Below are positions 12,066 through 24,028 of a DNA stretch of 64,000 nt, in pieces. The notes beneath the pieces were generated by a model. The model was not told the DNA's origin. It saw nothing but the letters and a program-made list of their open reading frames with translations, and did no database searches. Position numbers and translations under genes: made by a program. The stretch is from Cantharellus purpuraceus (lineage: Eukaryota; Basidiomycota; Agaricomycetes; Cantharellales; Hydnaceae). The stretch spans positions 434,001 to 498,000 of the forward strand of contig JALBUN010000007.1 in the NCBI GenBank assembly GCA_025174535.1. Direction: 5' to 3'. Within the stretch, counting starts at the first letter, position 1; every line of letters begins with the position of its first letter.

Positions 12066-14648
12066 TTAAAACAACCCCAACAAGTCATCTTGGCCTTGTG
12101 CTGGCTGGGCTGGTTTTGTTGCTGGTGTATGTCCAGTAGCCATTGTTTGGGGAACAGCTGGTTGCGCGCCGAATGATAATCCCCCAGGACCACCCATCTG
12201 TGTACTCTGAGGCAACGATAACCCGCCGAGTCCTGTTCCACCAAATATTGATACGAGATCGTCCAATGGATTGCTGGAATTTTGCAATAGGTTGGCAGCA
12301 GCAGGAGTCGCCGAAATAGTAGTTGCTGCGAGGCCAGATGGCTGACCATCCTTTGTATCTTCGTCGCCAAAATCGAGTAGATTCTCAGCCTGTTGCCCAG
12401 CAGCAATGTTTTGCAGTGCCTTCTGAGTTGACGAAATCCCATCATCGAGCCTAATGTTATGCTAAGCGTTGATGACAACCACAGAAGTCAGACACGTACT
12501 GTGATGCTTGACGATGCACAGCGTCCGCGCCGTATTTGCCTTGACCGACAAACGTTTCTGATGGCTTGTGGTACACGCTTGCCAGCGAGGAAATCTCCCC
12601 TAGTAGCTCCTCAAGCAGTGCTGGGGAAACAGTCGTTCGTGGTAAGGATATTGGTGGACGGTGGGCCAAAACGACCGCCTGAATCGGACGATTGTTAGTG
12701 GGTATACAAGCGAACAAAAGTATAATAACCTTGGCTGCCCCAGGATCTGTTGATAGTAGTCTCCAGTATATGTAAGCTCGATCACGAACATCTGGAGAGT
12801 CACAGTCTTTCGTAGCCGTATCGAGCACACGTTGAACAACGCCCTGTGCGCTGTCAGGCTTCTTCAAGAATAGCTTGACCACCGCTGTGAGGGTTTGAAG
12901 TTGGACCTGCATCCCCAAATTCAATTCTGGACATGTGATTGATTAACAGAACACACTGCATAAGCCTCCTCGACAAATGAATCCACGAATATACCCAGTA
13001 ATTCGTCAGCATTGTCGATCTTGTCGGCATATTCTCCGATGATCCAAATTAGCGAAGCTTTAGCTTCCGGTTCATCTAATTCATCAAGATTGGCACATAA
13101 TGTGGGGATAACACCTTCGTAGGTCGATGGGTATTTTCGGAATATATCCTAAGAAAAAGTTATTAACTAGACATACAAGCATCAAATGATGTAGTACCTT
13201 CATCACCACGACGGCCTCCTGCACAACGTAGGTGACCTTCGTCTCGATAAGCTCTAACAAGACGTTTACACAACGCTCTGCAGACACGTCAATTTTTACG
13301 GCGCATTGCCCAATAGCTTTGATGCTTTTCCGTACGAAGTCGACGTCCACCTCTGATGCATACTCTTTTAGTTCGCTGAGTAGTGCATCAACATTGCTGT
13401 CACCCGCCAGGCGGATCATAATGTCGAGCTTCTCGACTTTGACATAAAGAGGGTCATTGTACTTGCAGAAGAACACCCGCATCTCGTTCTGGAGAATGTC
13501 AGGTCGTTTCTGGAGGAGAAGATTGATGTTCCGGAGCGCAACCCATTGAACCTCGGGAGGTGATGATAGGAGAGTTACAAGAGGTGGTGCCATTTTTCGG
13601 ATAAGTTGCTTTGTTAGCTCTTCTCGTCGCACGTGTCGCATGTGTATCATAATAACCTGGTATAAGATTGGATGATAATGAAAACGCTCTCAAGGCGAAT
13701 CTCACCTTGACAGCAGCTAGCACTACGCTTCCGTTGACATGCTGAAATTGCGGCACAACTCGCTCACAAATATGCTCACTCTCCTTCTCATCTACTGCAT
13801 CATATCGTGAAAGGGCAGTAAGAATAGCAACACGACCCCATTCAGAGCATTCGTTCAGGGCAATGAGAAGTTTGTTGAGGATGTGAGAATTGATAACAAA
13901 AACAGCTCTTTCGGAAGAAGATGAAGATGGAAGGGAGGTGGCGGAATTATGTATGTCCGTGAGAGCGAGGACAGCGTTTGCAACGACCTGTATAATTGGT
14001 AAGTACTATATTCCTTAATTCGATGGTGAACTAACCATTGGATTACTATCGGACACCATGTCCTGTAGCTGCTCAATGAACCCATTGTCGATCGCTAGTT
14101 CAGGTTTCAGATCATATAGTTTAGCAACGCATAATGCCGCGGTTTTCCGAACGTAAGGGTTGTCATCTCGTAAACACTTTTGCAATGGATCGCATAGATA
14201 ATCGATGATCTTCTCTGCCCGTAGGCAACCCATGGTTCGAATTGCAAGTGCACGAACAAGCGGATTTGAATCATCCGAATCCTATGGGAGAAGTAGTAAG
14301 TTCCCGGACTGGGAATATAATGATGAAGTTGGCACCTTCACAAATGTGTTCACGGCAAGAATGACCAACTCCGGCTGCGTCTTAGCATAGTTCATGAGGT
14401 ATAGGTATACCAGCTTCTTTTGTTCGATATCTTCAGTTTGCATGTTCTTCAACACGTCCGGAAACAGGCCGGAGACATCCTTGCCCACTGTCATGTTGGC
14501 AATGACTCGTTTGATTGCATCCTTCCGTTTATCCCGGTATTCGCTGTTGAGATCTGCCCGAAGCTCATAGTTTTCACCTGAGCTGATATCAGCATGCTTT
14601 CGGGTCTAGTCAGAGCAAATGCGAGCTACCTTTCTTCGGGGCGTTCAT
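12066..14648 (-). CDS. APL2: AP-1 complex subunit beta (beta-adaptin)
   Basis: Nine exons: 14648-14630, 14577-14336, 14281-14036, 13987-13706, 13656-13198, 13148-12957, 12906-12730, 12678-12500, 12450-12066 (726 aa). It begins [19 protein letters not shown] and carries the adaptin armadillo-like trunk ([78 protein letters not shown]). The C-terminus is a hinge ending DDLLGLF, which resembles a clathrin-box-like motif. The appendage domain of animal AP beta subunits is absent, as is usual for fungal AP-1 beta. AP-1 links clathrin to trans-Golgi/endosome membranes. The first exon is 19 nt and holds the start codon. Confidence 0.93.
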
Positions 14649-16005
14649 GTGAGAGACTTGTGAGCAGCTCACTTAATCATTGTACGTAATCGCCTTCCCA
14701 CGCTGTGGTAATACCAGCTACTCCGTGTTAACCACCCACCAAATTCTCACTCAAAATTTAGGACTTCGGTTCCAAAAGCAAAGTCCCACCGCATTGATGA
14801 TTGCCCTCGGTGGGACTGGCCTCTACTCTTGGTGGCTAGGCTATCAGATTAGATCTTGCCTCCAAGTCGAGTATTTGCGGACACCTTGGTATCAGAGTAT
14901 TATGGGATGCAAATTTTACCAGGGGAGTAGAAAAATCATGTACATGGCTCTTGCTTTGGAAGATAAATGAGATGTCCCCAATCGAGGCGTTCAAGGAAGG
15001 TGGGTCATAGAGGAGCTTGCCATTCAACCCGACATTCACTGAGGTTCGCCTACACTGATATTAGCGCCAGGCGCATTGCGACATCCAATGGAGTACACAT
15101 GCCGCAGATACGAGGGCGGGAACAGCCGCGGCAGAAGGGTAGCGAAAGGAGGCATTTCGAATAGTGGTCGTTACTGTGAGACGCAACAAGATGGGTATCG
15201 AACAAAAATTGACCTTCGCCTCTCTCTTTCCACACCTATATCGATGCAGTCCCTCCCTGGTATGTTTCTGCCCAGTACATTCATCTACTCGTTAGGGAAA
15301 TACCAATACCGCTGCTGCTGTATTTACTCGGCCTTACCCTACGTTTTGTACCCGCCGACGATATTGGTCAAAGGTGTAGAATATGAATAGTACCAAATTC
15401 ATCGATTCTGCCTTTTGGCATGGGAGGAGAATCTCACGAGTTTGGGTGAAGAAGTTTCATAAGAATGTCGCCTGTAAAAGGCATCCATACATAGACATCA
15501 GTGTGAGACAGCAACTCATTAATACACCCTTTGCCCCATTTGTAGCATTCATATCCGGACGCCGACGCTGTTCATCGTTTTTCAGGCAGGTAATGACAGC
15601 AGTGATAATTGGCAAAACTTGTTCTTTAGACAAGCCCAACCTTGGAGCTACCTCCCAATGGAGCCAGTGTGTCCCAATCAATCCTCGAGGTTTTAGTGCA
15701 AGGCGAAGGGCTTACTAACTGATTTTCATATCTCCTATCAATTCCAGAGCGACGCAATTGTCCACGACACTCCAATTGAAAGACAACATCTTCACCACGT
15801 CATGGTGGACTGGTTCTGAGAAGCTATTAAGTGGTTCTTAACTTTGCAAGAGCATGGAAGAATCCTGAGAAAGAGGTTGAGCAACGATGCAGAATCCAAT
15901 CGCTTGCTCTAAGTTTTTCCACGGTCAGAAACTTGTCACCAAGTACCTGGACAGTATTTCTTACTAAGCAGCCAAGTTTCATTTGTGACTTGAGCAACAC
16001 AAGAA
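14649..16005. other. Intergenic region with possible decayed minus-strand gene
   Basis: Minus-strand fragments around 15457-15800 (LSFNWSVVDNCVALELIGDM; THWLHWEVAPRLGLSKEQV) and 14836-15039 look protein-like. They cannot be joined into one frame with plausible introns, and I do not recognise the family. This may be a gene remnant, or simply the promoter space of the AP-1 beta and F-box genes, which diverge here. Confidence 0.3.
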
Positions 16006-17731
16006 ATGATTCTTCCACCCGAACTAATTGGTGATATAATTGTGTTTTTAGACAAGGACATAAATGCGCTGTACTCTTGTGCACTGGTCTGTCGCATTTT
16101 CCACAAAGCGGCGACCCCGATGCTATACAAGCGGATTCATGTTTCCCCTCCAAAGGTTGGTCTTGCGTGGCAGGTGGTCGAAGTGAGTGATATCATCTGC
16201 TTGTTAATTATTCGATTTCAGACGTATCTAAATATTCTAGGAAACGCTCGGTAGGAAGCCATTTGCTGCATCACGACTCCTCAGTCATAGGGGATATGTC
16301 GAGGAGTTCACCCTAGACGGTGGGTTTCAACGCGCGTTATCTTTAATTGTCAAAACTGATTTTTAATTCAGGATATATTACGAAAATCCGGCCGTCAAGG
16401 CAAACCCCTGTCCCGATAATCGACAGGGTTCCAGAGGCGTTGCAACTGTGGCGAAATCTTCAGACTGTAACTCTCGTACCCCAGAAGGCAACCGGACCTG
16501 CTTTGTTCAATATTGTCAGGGCGCTTCGCGCTTGCCCCTCCTTGCGAGCAGTTACTGTGAACGATCTCGCGATGGTTGATGACATCATGCCAGAACTTAC
16601 TGAACTCGTTGGTTTGCGGGAGTTGACACTTCTTCACCCTACAAGAGCATTGTTTATGGTGCTATGCTCTTGGATCAGTAGATTACAAGACACACTAGTG
16701 AAATTGCACCTCCTAGTAAGTTATTACGAGCAACACATGGTGCCTGGCCTTATTTGCTCGTTTGGTAGGGAAACTGCGGTTCACTGACCCCTGGAATTCT
16801 GCGTATGATCACACCACACCTGTCAAATATTCAAAGTCTGGCCCTGGGCCTTTCATATTCACTCGACGACATGGACATATTCACCTGCCTATCACGGCTG
16901 ACCAAGTTGAAGAGCCTGCGCCTCAGATATTATCGTGTGAGTCCCTTATTATTATTATTTGCATCTGCTGTCCCCTAACTTTGTTGGACAGCAACACAAG
17001 AGCCTTCCCTCTGCGCTAGTACTTCCTGCGTTACGTCATTTCACCGTGATGCACACGCCATTGTTCTGCAAGGAAGATGCCAGCGCACTTTCTACATGGA
17101 TTCGTCGAATATCGTCGGCATCTTCTCTGGAGACATTGCAGACGATCTCTTCCGATGACTCGGGTCCGAGCCTATGCTTCGACGGCCTTATCTCACACAT
17201 TGCCAACCAACACCGCCGTACTCTACTGATACTCCAGATGCCCAAAGCATATGCGAGGGGGCCTGCTCTCCAGACACTACTGAAGAAGTGTACGGCCCTG
17301 CGGAGTTTCTCACTGACAGTAGCCTTCTCCACTTTAGTCAGTTATACTAGTCTATAACAGGCAACCAGATCTAACATCAAGATTATCACCTTTCCCGCCT
17401 ATAGAAGACATTCCCCACCATGACAGAAGGGTGTTCGGAGCTAAAATCGGTTGCCTTAAACATTTGTGACCACCCAAAGCTGGTAATCGAGAAAAGGGAC
17501 GCGGAGAAGGTTCTTCAACGTGTGTCTCAATTGAGGTACGTCACGGTCAACGACATTTCATGGAAGGTGCGTATTTTCCTTGTATAATTGCGTGTATGGT
17601 TTAGCTGACTTTGTTTTATCTGAAAGAGAGACTGGGTTGTCCCAAAATCTGAACAGAGTGCCACATCTAGAGAGTTTGTTGCTAGCCTCGTGACAGATGT
17701 TGCACGAGATCCGCCTTTTGATGATGCATGA
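16006..17731 (+). CDS. F-box/LRR-like protein
   Basis: Exons 16006-16182, 16241-16319, 16372-16715, 16769-16936, 16992-17336, 17405-17566, 17627-17731 (459 aa), all GT-AG. The N-terminus MILPPELIGDIIVFLDKDI followed by LYSCALVCRIFHKAATPMLY is an F-box-like helix bundle of the kind that docks on Skp1 in SCF ubiquitin ligases. The rest shows irregular leucine-rich segments (LWRNLQTVTLVPQ, LVGLRELTLLHP, LSNIQSLALGLS, LTKLKSLRLRYY) typical of the large, poorly conserved F-box families in Agaricomycetes. The substrate cannot be inferred. All seven exons keep frame and the end DVARDPPFDDA is followed by TGA. Confidence 0.8.
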
Positions 17732-18381
17732 TTTCGAAACAAACTTCTGGTTGGATCATGCCACCTGTTTATTGCGTGGAAATGCATCTATCAATTCCTC
17801 GTGGTCTCCTGATTCTAGTTGTTCTGTTCGGACAATGCCTTATGAACTGCTGGAGACCTCGACTCATTGAAGAGGGCTTTTGGCATCAGAAGTTACCGAG
17901 TTCTCCTCGCACGATCCCATCTGGCTCATCTGGCTTCTAATCGATGTTGAGTCTTATCAGAATAATCTTATCATAGGTGATCGCCAGATTCTTCCCTATA
18001 CTATGTGTGGTCAAAATTATATTGCTCTTTCGGAACTCCATACTGGGTGCATTGCCTTTGCTATCGAGTCCTTTGATCACATCCAGTACATGAAGCCTCG
18101 ATGTGCTATATGATTGATGCAAAGTTTAACCGGTGCATCATAAGTTTTGTCGCTTGGAAAGGTGTCGACAGACACTAAAAGTTAGGGCAAGATAAGGAAG
18201 AAGCCAGAAGATTATAATTTACACATAAAGATAATACGGTGATTTTCTCTCTCCATTGTTTGTCAGTCTGTTCTATTCAGTCTGGGATATACATCATGTT
18301 TATACGTGAGAATGTGGAAGTCTGCAGGACTGATCAATGGTATCAAGCAGGCGAGGATAGCAGATATTCTCAAAAACTGGA
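17732..18381. other. Intergenic region between convergent genes
   Basis: 3' flanks of the F-box gene (+) and the small conserved gene (-). Only short uninformative ORFs are present. Confidence 0.5.
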
Positions 18382-18818
18382 CTACGGACCCGTGGATGTG
18401 TCCCCAACAGGTTTATCCCCTGCTACCTGTATCTTTGCCTCTTCGTTCGCGATACGAATCCTGAAAAACATGACTTGGTCAATCGGTTGCGAGGCCTTCA
18501 TTAGCAACTTGGCTTGCTTATTCCTAGCCCCGAGGACTCTCATCGTACGCTCTTGCTCCTGAGGAGTCATGCTTTTCCAGTTGGCTATTCGAGAAAGAGT
18601 CTGGCATGCGATTTTCGCATTAAATCCACTGCTGAAATTTGATGGATTGAACGCACGCCATCAGAGTTCACGACCATGGGTCCCAACTCCTCCATCTTGA
18701 TAGACTGGTCCATCGCAAGCATTTTGCTTGCAGAGACATCTGGGGCAGGAAGAGCAAGAGTAGGCGGACTTGTTGAGGTTGAAGAAGTTATTGGTGTCTC
18801 GTCAGAGACTGCAGACAT
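18382..18818 (-). CDS. Small conserved fungal protein of unknown function
   Basis: Two exons, 18818-18657 and 18600-18382, joined by a 56-nt phase-0 intron (126 aa). After a Ser/Thr/Pro-rich N-terminus comes the block GPMVVNSDGTLSRIANWKSM followed by TPQEQERTMRVLGARNKQAK. I recognise this as a short motif conserved in many small fungal proteins but cannot name a function. The tail after QPIDQ is less certain, because another short intron could change it. It faces the Mn-SOD gene with only 90 bp between start codons, so the two probably share regulation. Confidence 0.68.
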
Positions 18819-18908
18819 GTTTGGCGTTGATTCAGTTCGTTACGTCACACGCTCGTGTCACTTGTCCTTCGGTTCTATAGCTGGAGCGGAATCCTTTCTC
18901 CAACGACC
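18819..18908. promoter_or_regulatory. 90-bp divergent promoter with ATF/Yap-like site
   Basis: Lies between the start codons of the small conserved gene (-) and the Mn-SOD gene (+). It holds TTACGTCA at 18840-18847, a match to ATF/CREB or Yap-type bZIP sites that control oxidative-stress genes in fungi. The regulatory role is inferred. Confidence 0.45.
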
Positions 18909-19895
18909 ATGTACTGTCTTACTCGTCCTGCAATTACAAAGGCTTTCTCTCGCACTGCATCTCGTAGTATTCCTATTGTAGGCGCTGCCTCACTTCACAC
19001 CCTTCCCGATCTTCCGTATGCATATGATGTGAGATATATCACAGGCCAGGACACATCGAGCACTAACACGATGGACTAGGCATTGGAGCCTCATATATCA
19101 CAAGAGATCATGAAGCTTCATCACACCAAACACCACCAGGCCTATGTCCAAGGTCTTAACTCTGCCGAAGAGAAATACGCGTCAACCCCTGACGTGAAGG
19201 AGAGAATTATTTTGCAAGCTGCTCTCAAGTTCAATGGAGGAGGTGCGCCGTTTGGTTAGTCATTTCGATCTATCCACCTGGGTGACCATATTCTCAGGCC
19301 ACATCAACCACTCGCTTTTCTGGAAGAATCTCGCGCCTGAGGGGCCCAGCAATAAACCTTCCGGTGCACTTAAAGAGGCACTAGAGAAGGACTTTGGATC
19401 CATCGATGCTTTCAAGAAAGCAATGAGCGATAAAACGGCTGCTATCCAAGGAAGTGGTTGGGGCTGGCTTGCAAGTTATATTTTCTTCGCACGTCATAGG
19501 ATATTGAGGCTAATTTATCACCAGGGATATAATCAAGCAAGCAAGAAACTGGAGATTGCTACCACGGCTAATCAAGACCCCCTTTTGAGTTCGTTGGACT
19601 AGTTTTATCTTTCCCTACACAACATTTTATATCCTATGATTTTGTATAGCCCACACTCCAATTATTGGCATTGATATATGGGAGCATGTAAGAGAATTGC
19701 CATTTCTTATGCATGGTTTATTCACATCCCATCATTAGGCTTTCTATCTGCAGTACAAAAACGTCAAGCCGGATGTAAGTCTGTTCCAATGGTTCAATGT
19801 GAACTATGATTGAATTTGCGTAGTACCTCAAAGCTATTTGGAACGTTATTAATTTCGAAGAGGCGGGAAAGCGGTACTTGGCTGCTATTAATTAA
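18909..19895 (+). CDS. SOD2: Mitochondrial manganese superoxide dismutase
   Basis: Exons 18909-19028, 19080-19242, 19298-19470, 19525-19588, 19650-19687, 19739-19774, 19824-19895 (221 aa). An R/S-rich presequence ([20 protein letters not shown]) indicates mitochondrial import. The mature part has the Mn ligands in [12 protein letters not shown] (His54), NHSLFW, and DIWEHAFY (Asp and His), plus the family signature of Mn/Fe-SOD. It converts superoxide to hydrogen peroxide and oxygen in the matrix. Intron 3 (19471-19524) begins GCAAGT, so it is a GC-AG intron. Removing it gives the conserved WGWLGYN, while reading through would insert 18 residues at this invariant site without a stop. Confidence 0.95.
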
Positions 19896-20053
19896 GAGTA
19901 TGCACCGAAACCTAGAATGCAAGGACAATACTGTGACTAGAAAGCTAGTCGCCAATTCAAAAATCCATGTTACATGAAGCATGAGTCCCTCAGCATGTTA
20001 TTGGAATCTTACACAGGGGTATAGTTACAGGTGATGTCCATATCATTGTAGGA

Positions 20054-21949
20054 TTAGGTGTATGTGTACCGCTGCAGACGCTCAGGATCAGGAAATCTGC
20101 GTGTTGTGTGTTTAGGTGCCTTCAAATCTTGTAATTCGACATCCAAGTACGTATCGCCGAAAGCAGAAAACGCGCTGTTGGCCGCAATTGGCCCATGCAT
20201 ATTCTTCCGCAGGCTGAGGGTGATGCGACTCATCATGGTGACCTACATGATCATTCAACGTGCTAGACCTGACACCAAATCAAATCAAGTTACCGTCATT
20301 CTGCGCACAGGCGATGATTTGACGTGAGGATGTAAAGACAAGTGAACCTTTGATCTATACTTACAGCAGCTGCAATCTATGCGAGCAGTCGGTCTGAGTA
20401 TTGAATTGACACTATTGAGAGTTGAGGGACTCACTGGGCACATATATTCTTGATTCCGTCCTGGGGAATTAATAACAAGTTGAAGACGAGAATGAACATT
20501 GCACCAGGAGGTAAATGTACCGGTGCTTTGACGATCATCACTGCCAGAACGAGATTCACTACAACGATAACGCTACACACCATTCTGGGTGAGTCATGCG
20601 AAGTGAAAGAACACCATCAAAACATTACCTAAAATAGAGCAGACCATCCCGAATGAGGACAGCTACCACCTTTCCTGCAACTTTAGCGCGGATAATGTAT
20701 TGTGTACGCAACACAATCAGAACGATGACTGTGGTGTCATAAATAAGAGGAGTCCAGGCAGTGGCGGATACCCAGCCCCCTCTGAAGGTCAAAGTGTGAG
20801 CACTGATGTCGTAATGTTGATTACAGACTCACATATTGTGACCAGCTTGTCCAAATAACATACTACAACCTAGAAAGTGTGTTGCAAATTGATTTGTAGA
20901 GACAAGGTCCAGGAACATACCATGTATGCCAGGATGGATTACAGCTAAGATTTCACCCCATCAAGAGAAAGTGAAAACATTGTGGAAGAGAACTCACGAC
21001 CCGTCGTTGTCAACAACCATGTGTTGATACCAACCATAACTAGGAAGATAACTGATATGAGGCCCAGCACGAATCGATTCCCTTGGTACACAGCAGCTAC
21101 ACTAGTTGGTGAGTAAATAATCAGGTGCTAGAACTTGCGTCGAGTCCCAACATCGGTATCATACCGAAATGCCATCATCAACGAAGCAATGGCGACGCCG
21201 ACAAACCCCATTATCCCTTCATATACAACAAAATGCGTACAGCTGGATGTGTGCACCTATAGTGAGTCATTAATTTCTATGCGGGAATGCCACGGACGTC
21301 TGGAAGGTGGAGCACTGAGACTTCAGCAGACAACGAGGGAGAACAGACTTACGAAGTCACTCCAGGCATGTGATGTATACGCTGTAGATCTCTATTAAAG
21401 CTAGTAATACAAGAATCAGACAAGAACTTGTGTACCATTGATGTTAACAGCAAACGCCAGCGGGGTAAGGTAACGATTCTTGGGCCATTTCAACATGCAG
21501 AACACGCTAGTTTATCGAGCGACGTACAATCAAGAATAACCAGATCACTGGTAATTTAATGGTTCACAATTACAATAAGATGATGGGTCCAAAGATTCAC
21601 CTAGTCGTTTGCTGCCACGCCAGACGAATTTAATCTGGAAGGCAAGCACAGGGTCAACGTAGGAACACAAACAGCAGTAGATCCCACTACTTCATCATCC
21701 AATGTGAGGAGATGGTCATATAAAAGAATCGTGTATCCAGCCAAGCCAATATACTGAGTCAAAGGCGTCCCGATTTTAGGATCGTAAGTAACAAGCCAGG
21801 CTGCTCATTCCACGATACCTACATTAGTAGCGAAACTGTTTGATACATCAGTATCGTAAACCACGTATGTCAAGATGTCGACTGTCTCAAGAAACTTACA
21901 GTTCTTGAACTTCATCCTTCATGGAGACTCTGCCCGAGCTATTCGTCAT
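20054..21949 (-). CDS. DUF6533-type multi-pass membrane protein, copy 1
   Basis: Eighteen exons, all GT-AG: 21949-21900, 21835-21823, 21753-21691, 21634-21601, 21547-21528, 21478-21436, 21381-21353, 21299-21298, 21242-21165, 21101-20998, 20944-20921, 20869-20833, 20781-20629, 20584-20521, 20460-20435, 20376-20365, 20300-20294, 20242-20054 (315 aa). The N-terminus has the DUF6533 core NYIGLAGYTILLYDHLLTLDDE, then several hydrophobic helices (LVIWLFLINRYLTPLAFAV; FVLGLISVIFLVMVGI; CSVIVVVNLVLAVMIV) and the terminal block TVTMMSRITLSLRKN before a charged tail. The family is abundant and functionally uncharacterised in Agaricomycetes. Exon 8 is just two nucleotides. A paralog with the same exon plan lies 2 kb upstream. 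Confidence 0.85.
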
Positions 21950-24028
21950 GGTTGTTTTGAGATTGTGGAGCTGTGAATTATGTAAAGAGACCTCTGTATA
22001 TGAGACTTGTATGCTGGTATGAGTCTCGGATCTCTTTAAACCATCTGGGCAGTTACGGAACAGACTGGTTCTGTTATGGAGAGAATCAGACACACGTAGA
22101 AATGAAAATTGGCAACTCCTTCCTGCAGGTGGAAGCATGTACATGCTGTGTAATTGGCGCCGATATCCGCTCCACCTGACGGCTGCAGGAGTTCTTTGGA
22201 GCCGATGACTGCGCCGATATTTGTATCTCACTGGGCTGAGAATTTTCATTACTCACTATTTAACTCAGGAAGTAAAAAGTCCAACATCGCCATGTACAAT
22301 AGATCTGCAAATTTTGAGCTGCAAATTTTGAATTATTAGATGCTACTTATGAGCTCGGATGTATACACATACCGCTGGTGATGCGCCCAGCAAGACCCTG
22401 CATACTTAGTACCCCAGCCCGCATTACCACTGTCAACCAAGCATTGCCTTTGAATATGACCCCCGATTGATCTTATTATAAAAGGATAAGGCTAAGGCCC
22501 TAGTGCGTGGGCGGCTAAAATCATCATACGTATACTACCGGATTTGAACTTACAGCGGAGTTCTCGGGTGACAGATAGGATCTCCGCTCAAACCACAACA
22601 GGCCCCGTGGTCAATCAATTCTGATTCTTACTCCCGCAAACAATGGGTCCCTTCAAATTGCTTATACAATCCCAAAAGTCACCCTTGTTTTCTCGATAGA
22701 ATTAACACGCCAGTTCCATTGTAAATGGGAGTCGTGCCAGTCGACTACTACTAGTAGTACTTGAGCAGCGAGCTTGAATATCAAATGCATGGGTTCAAAA
22801 GTCGAAGACTGAGAGCTTCCGCTCCTGGCCACTATATGTGAATGGTATGTGTCTTTGGCATCATCGCAACTTCCCAAGCCAACAATTTTAATACTTTGTG
22901 TCAAGCTATATGACGCGCCTCAGGCTAGATCACTGAACCCGAGGCCATACGGTTCGGTATTGCCATACCTAGGAAAACTTTCAGTCTTAATCAAGAAGCT
23001 GGCACGAGTGAGAGGAATTTAAACCCATCAACATTTCAACATTTTAGCAGCTCTCCATTCAGTTGTTTTTTGCTGACGAAAAGGGGGTAGGGTGGTCGTG
23101 CATCGCATAGTCCATAACTTAGTGGTCATCTCACCTCGTATGTTAAAAAACAAAGTGGACCTGCAATATTCAGCACGTAATACAAAAAAGCATCAACTGT
23201 GCCACTACTTATTCGATATCTACACTAATGAGACAAAGTCGTACTAGCGAGGTTGATGTGATTATGACGATTAATTGGCTAAAATGCAGATGTCTCTTAT
23301 GTGCTCCTGGAAATGATGCAGTGAATGTTCCAAAAGGTCAGGGTCTCAATAAAATACCATGAGGAAAAGGTTCACGAAGGTACAGAATGGTGCCTCCAAA
23401 ATCTATGGAGGAAACCCTGGCGACAGGAAGATGTGACGTGGCCATCACACGGCACATCTGTGACGGTTTGGCGGGTTTTGATCCAACCGACCGTGGCTGA
23501 TTGGTATATGCTGGTCAGGGTCGGCGGCTATCAGCACTTCATTAATTAATTAAGACACCTACGTCGAGTATTGAAGGCCTTCGAGCCATTACCACCTCGC
23601 CGCTCTTCATAAAGCGTGATTATAAGAGCTAACCAGAACGTTTGTTGTCAAAATCGAGTTGTGTAAATCGTGTGACTGAGATGACTTTGGTACTGTTTCT
23701 TTGGCACTGTTCTGAAAGCCAAGGGCGCTGTGTTTCACTTGACAACTTCACGGGCGTATTATCGACTACCCGTGTTTGGTGAGATCGCCTGACGGTTAGA
23801 GGCGCTTGTGCTGTGATGTTCCACGTGTAGCTTCTCTTTGCCGGGCGTCCGCGTGTGGCATCAGCTGTGTCCCGTGACGAACACATTCGCACCTTTGACC
23901 TGCTTAAACTGGATGATGGATTCTGTTTCTTAGCTTTGAAAAAAATTCATTTACTACTATCACATGAAGTGCAGCACAAGATTATGTACCCATTGAATCG
24001 GTGGTGTACGCTGGATTTAGCCCGACCA
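21950..24028. other. 2-kb spacer between tandem DUF6533 genes
   Basis: No ORF longer than about 120 codons and no recognisable domain. The distal part is the promoter of copy 1 and the proximal part the 3' flank of copy 2. It is AT-rich with no clear repeat family. Confidence 0.45.

Noticed and set aside
14836..15800. Protein-like minus-strand fragments between the AP-1 beta and F-box genes
   Set aside because: They could not be joined into a single frame by plausible introns and no family is recognised; reported only as a possible remnant.
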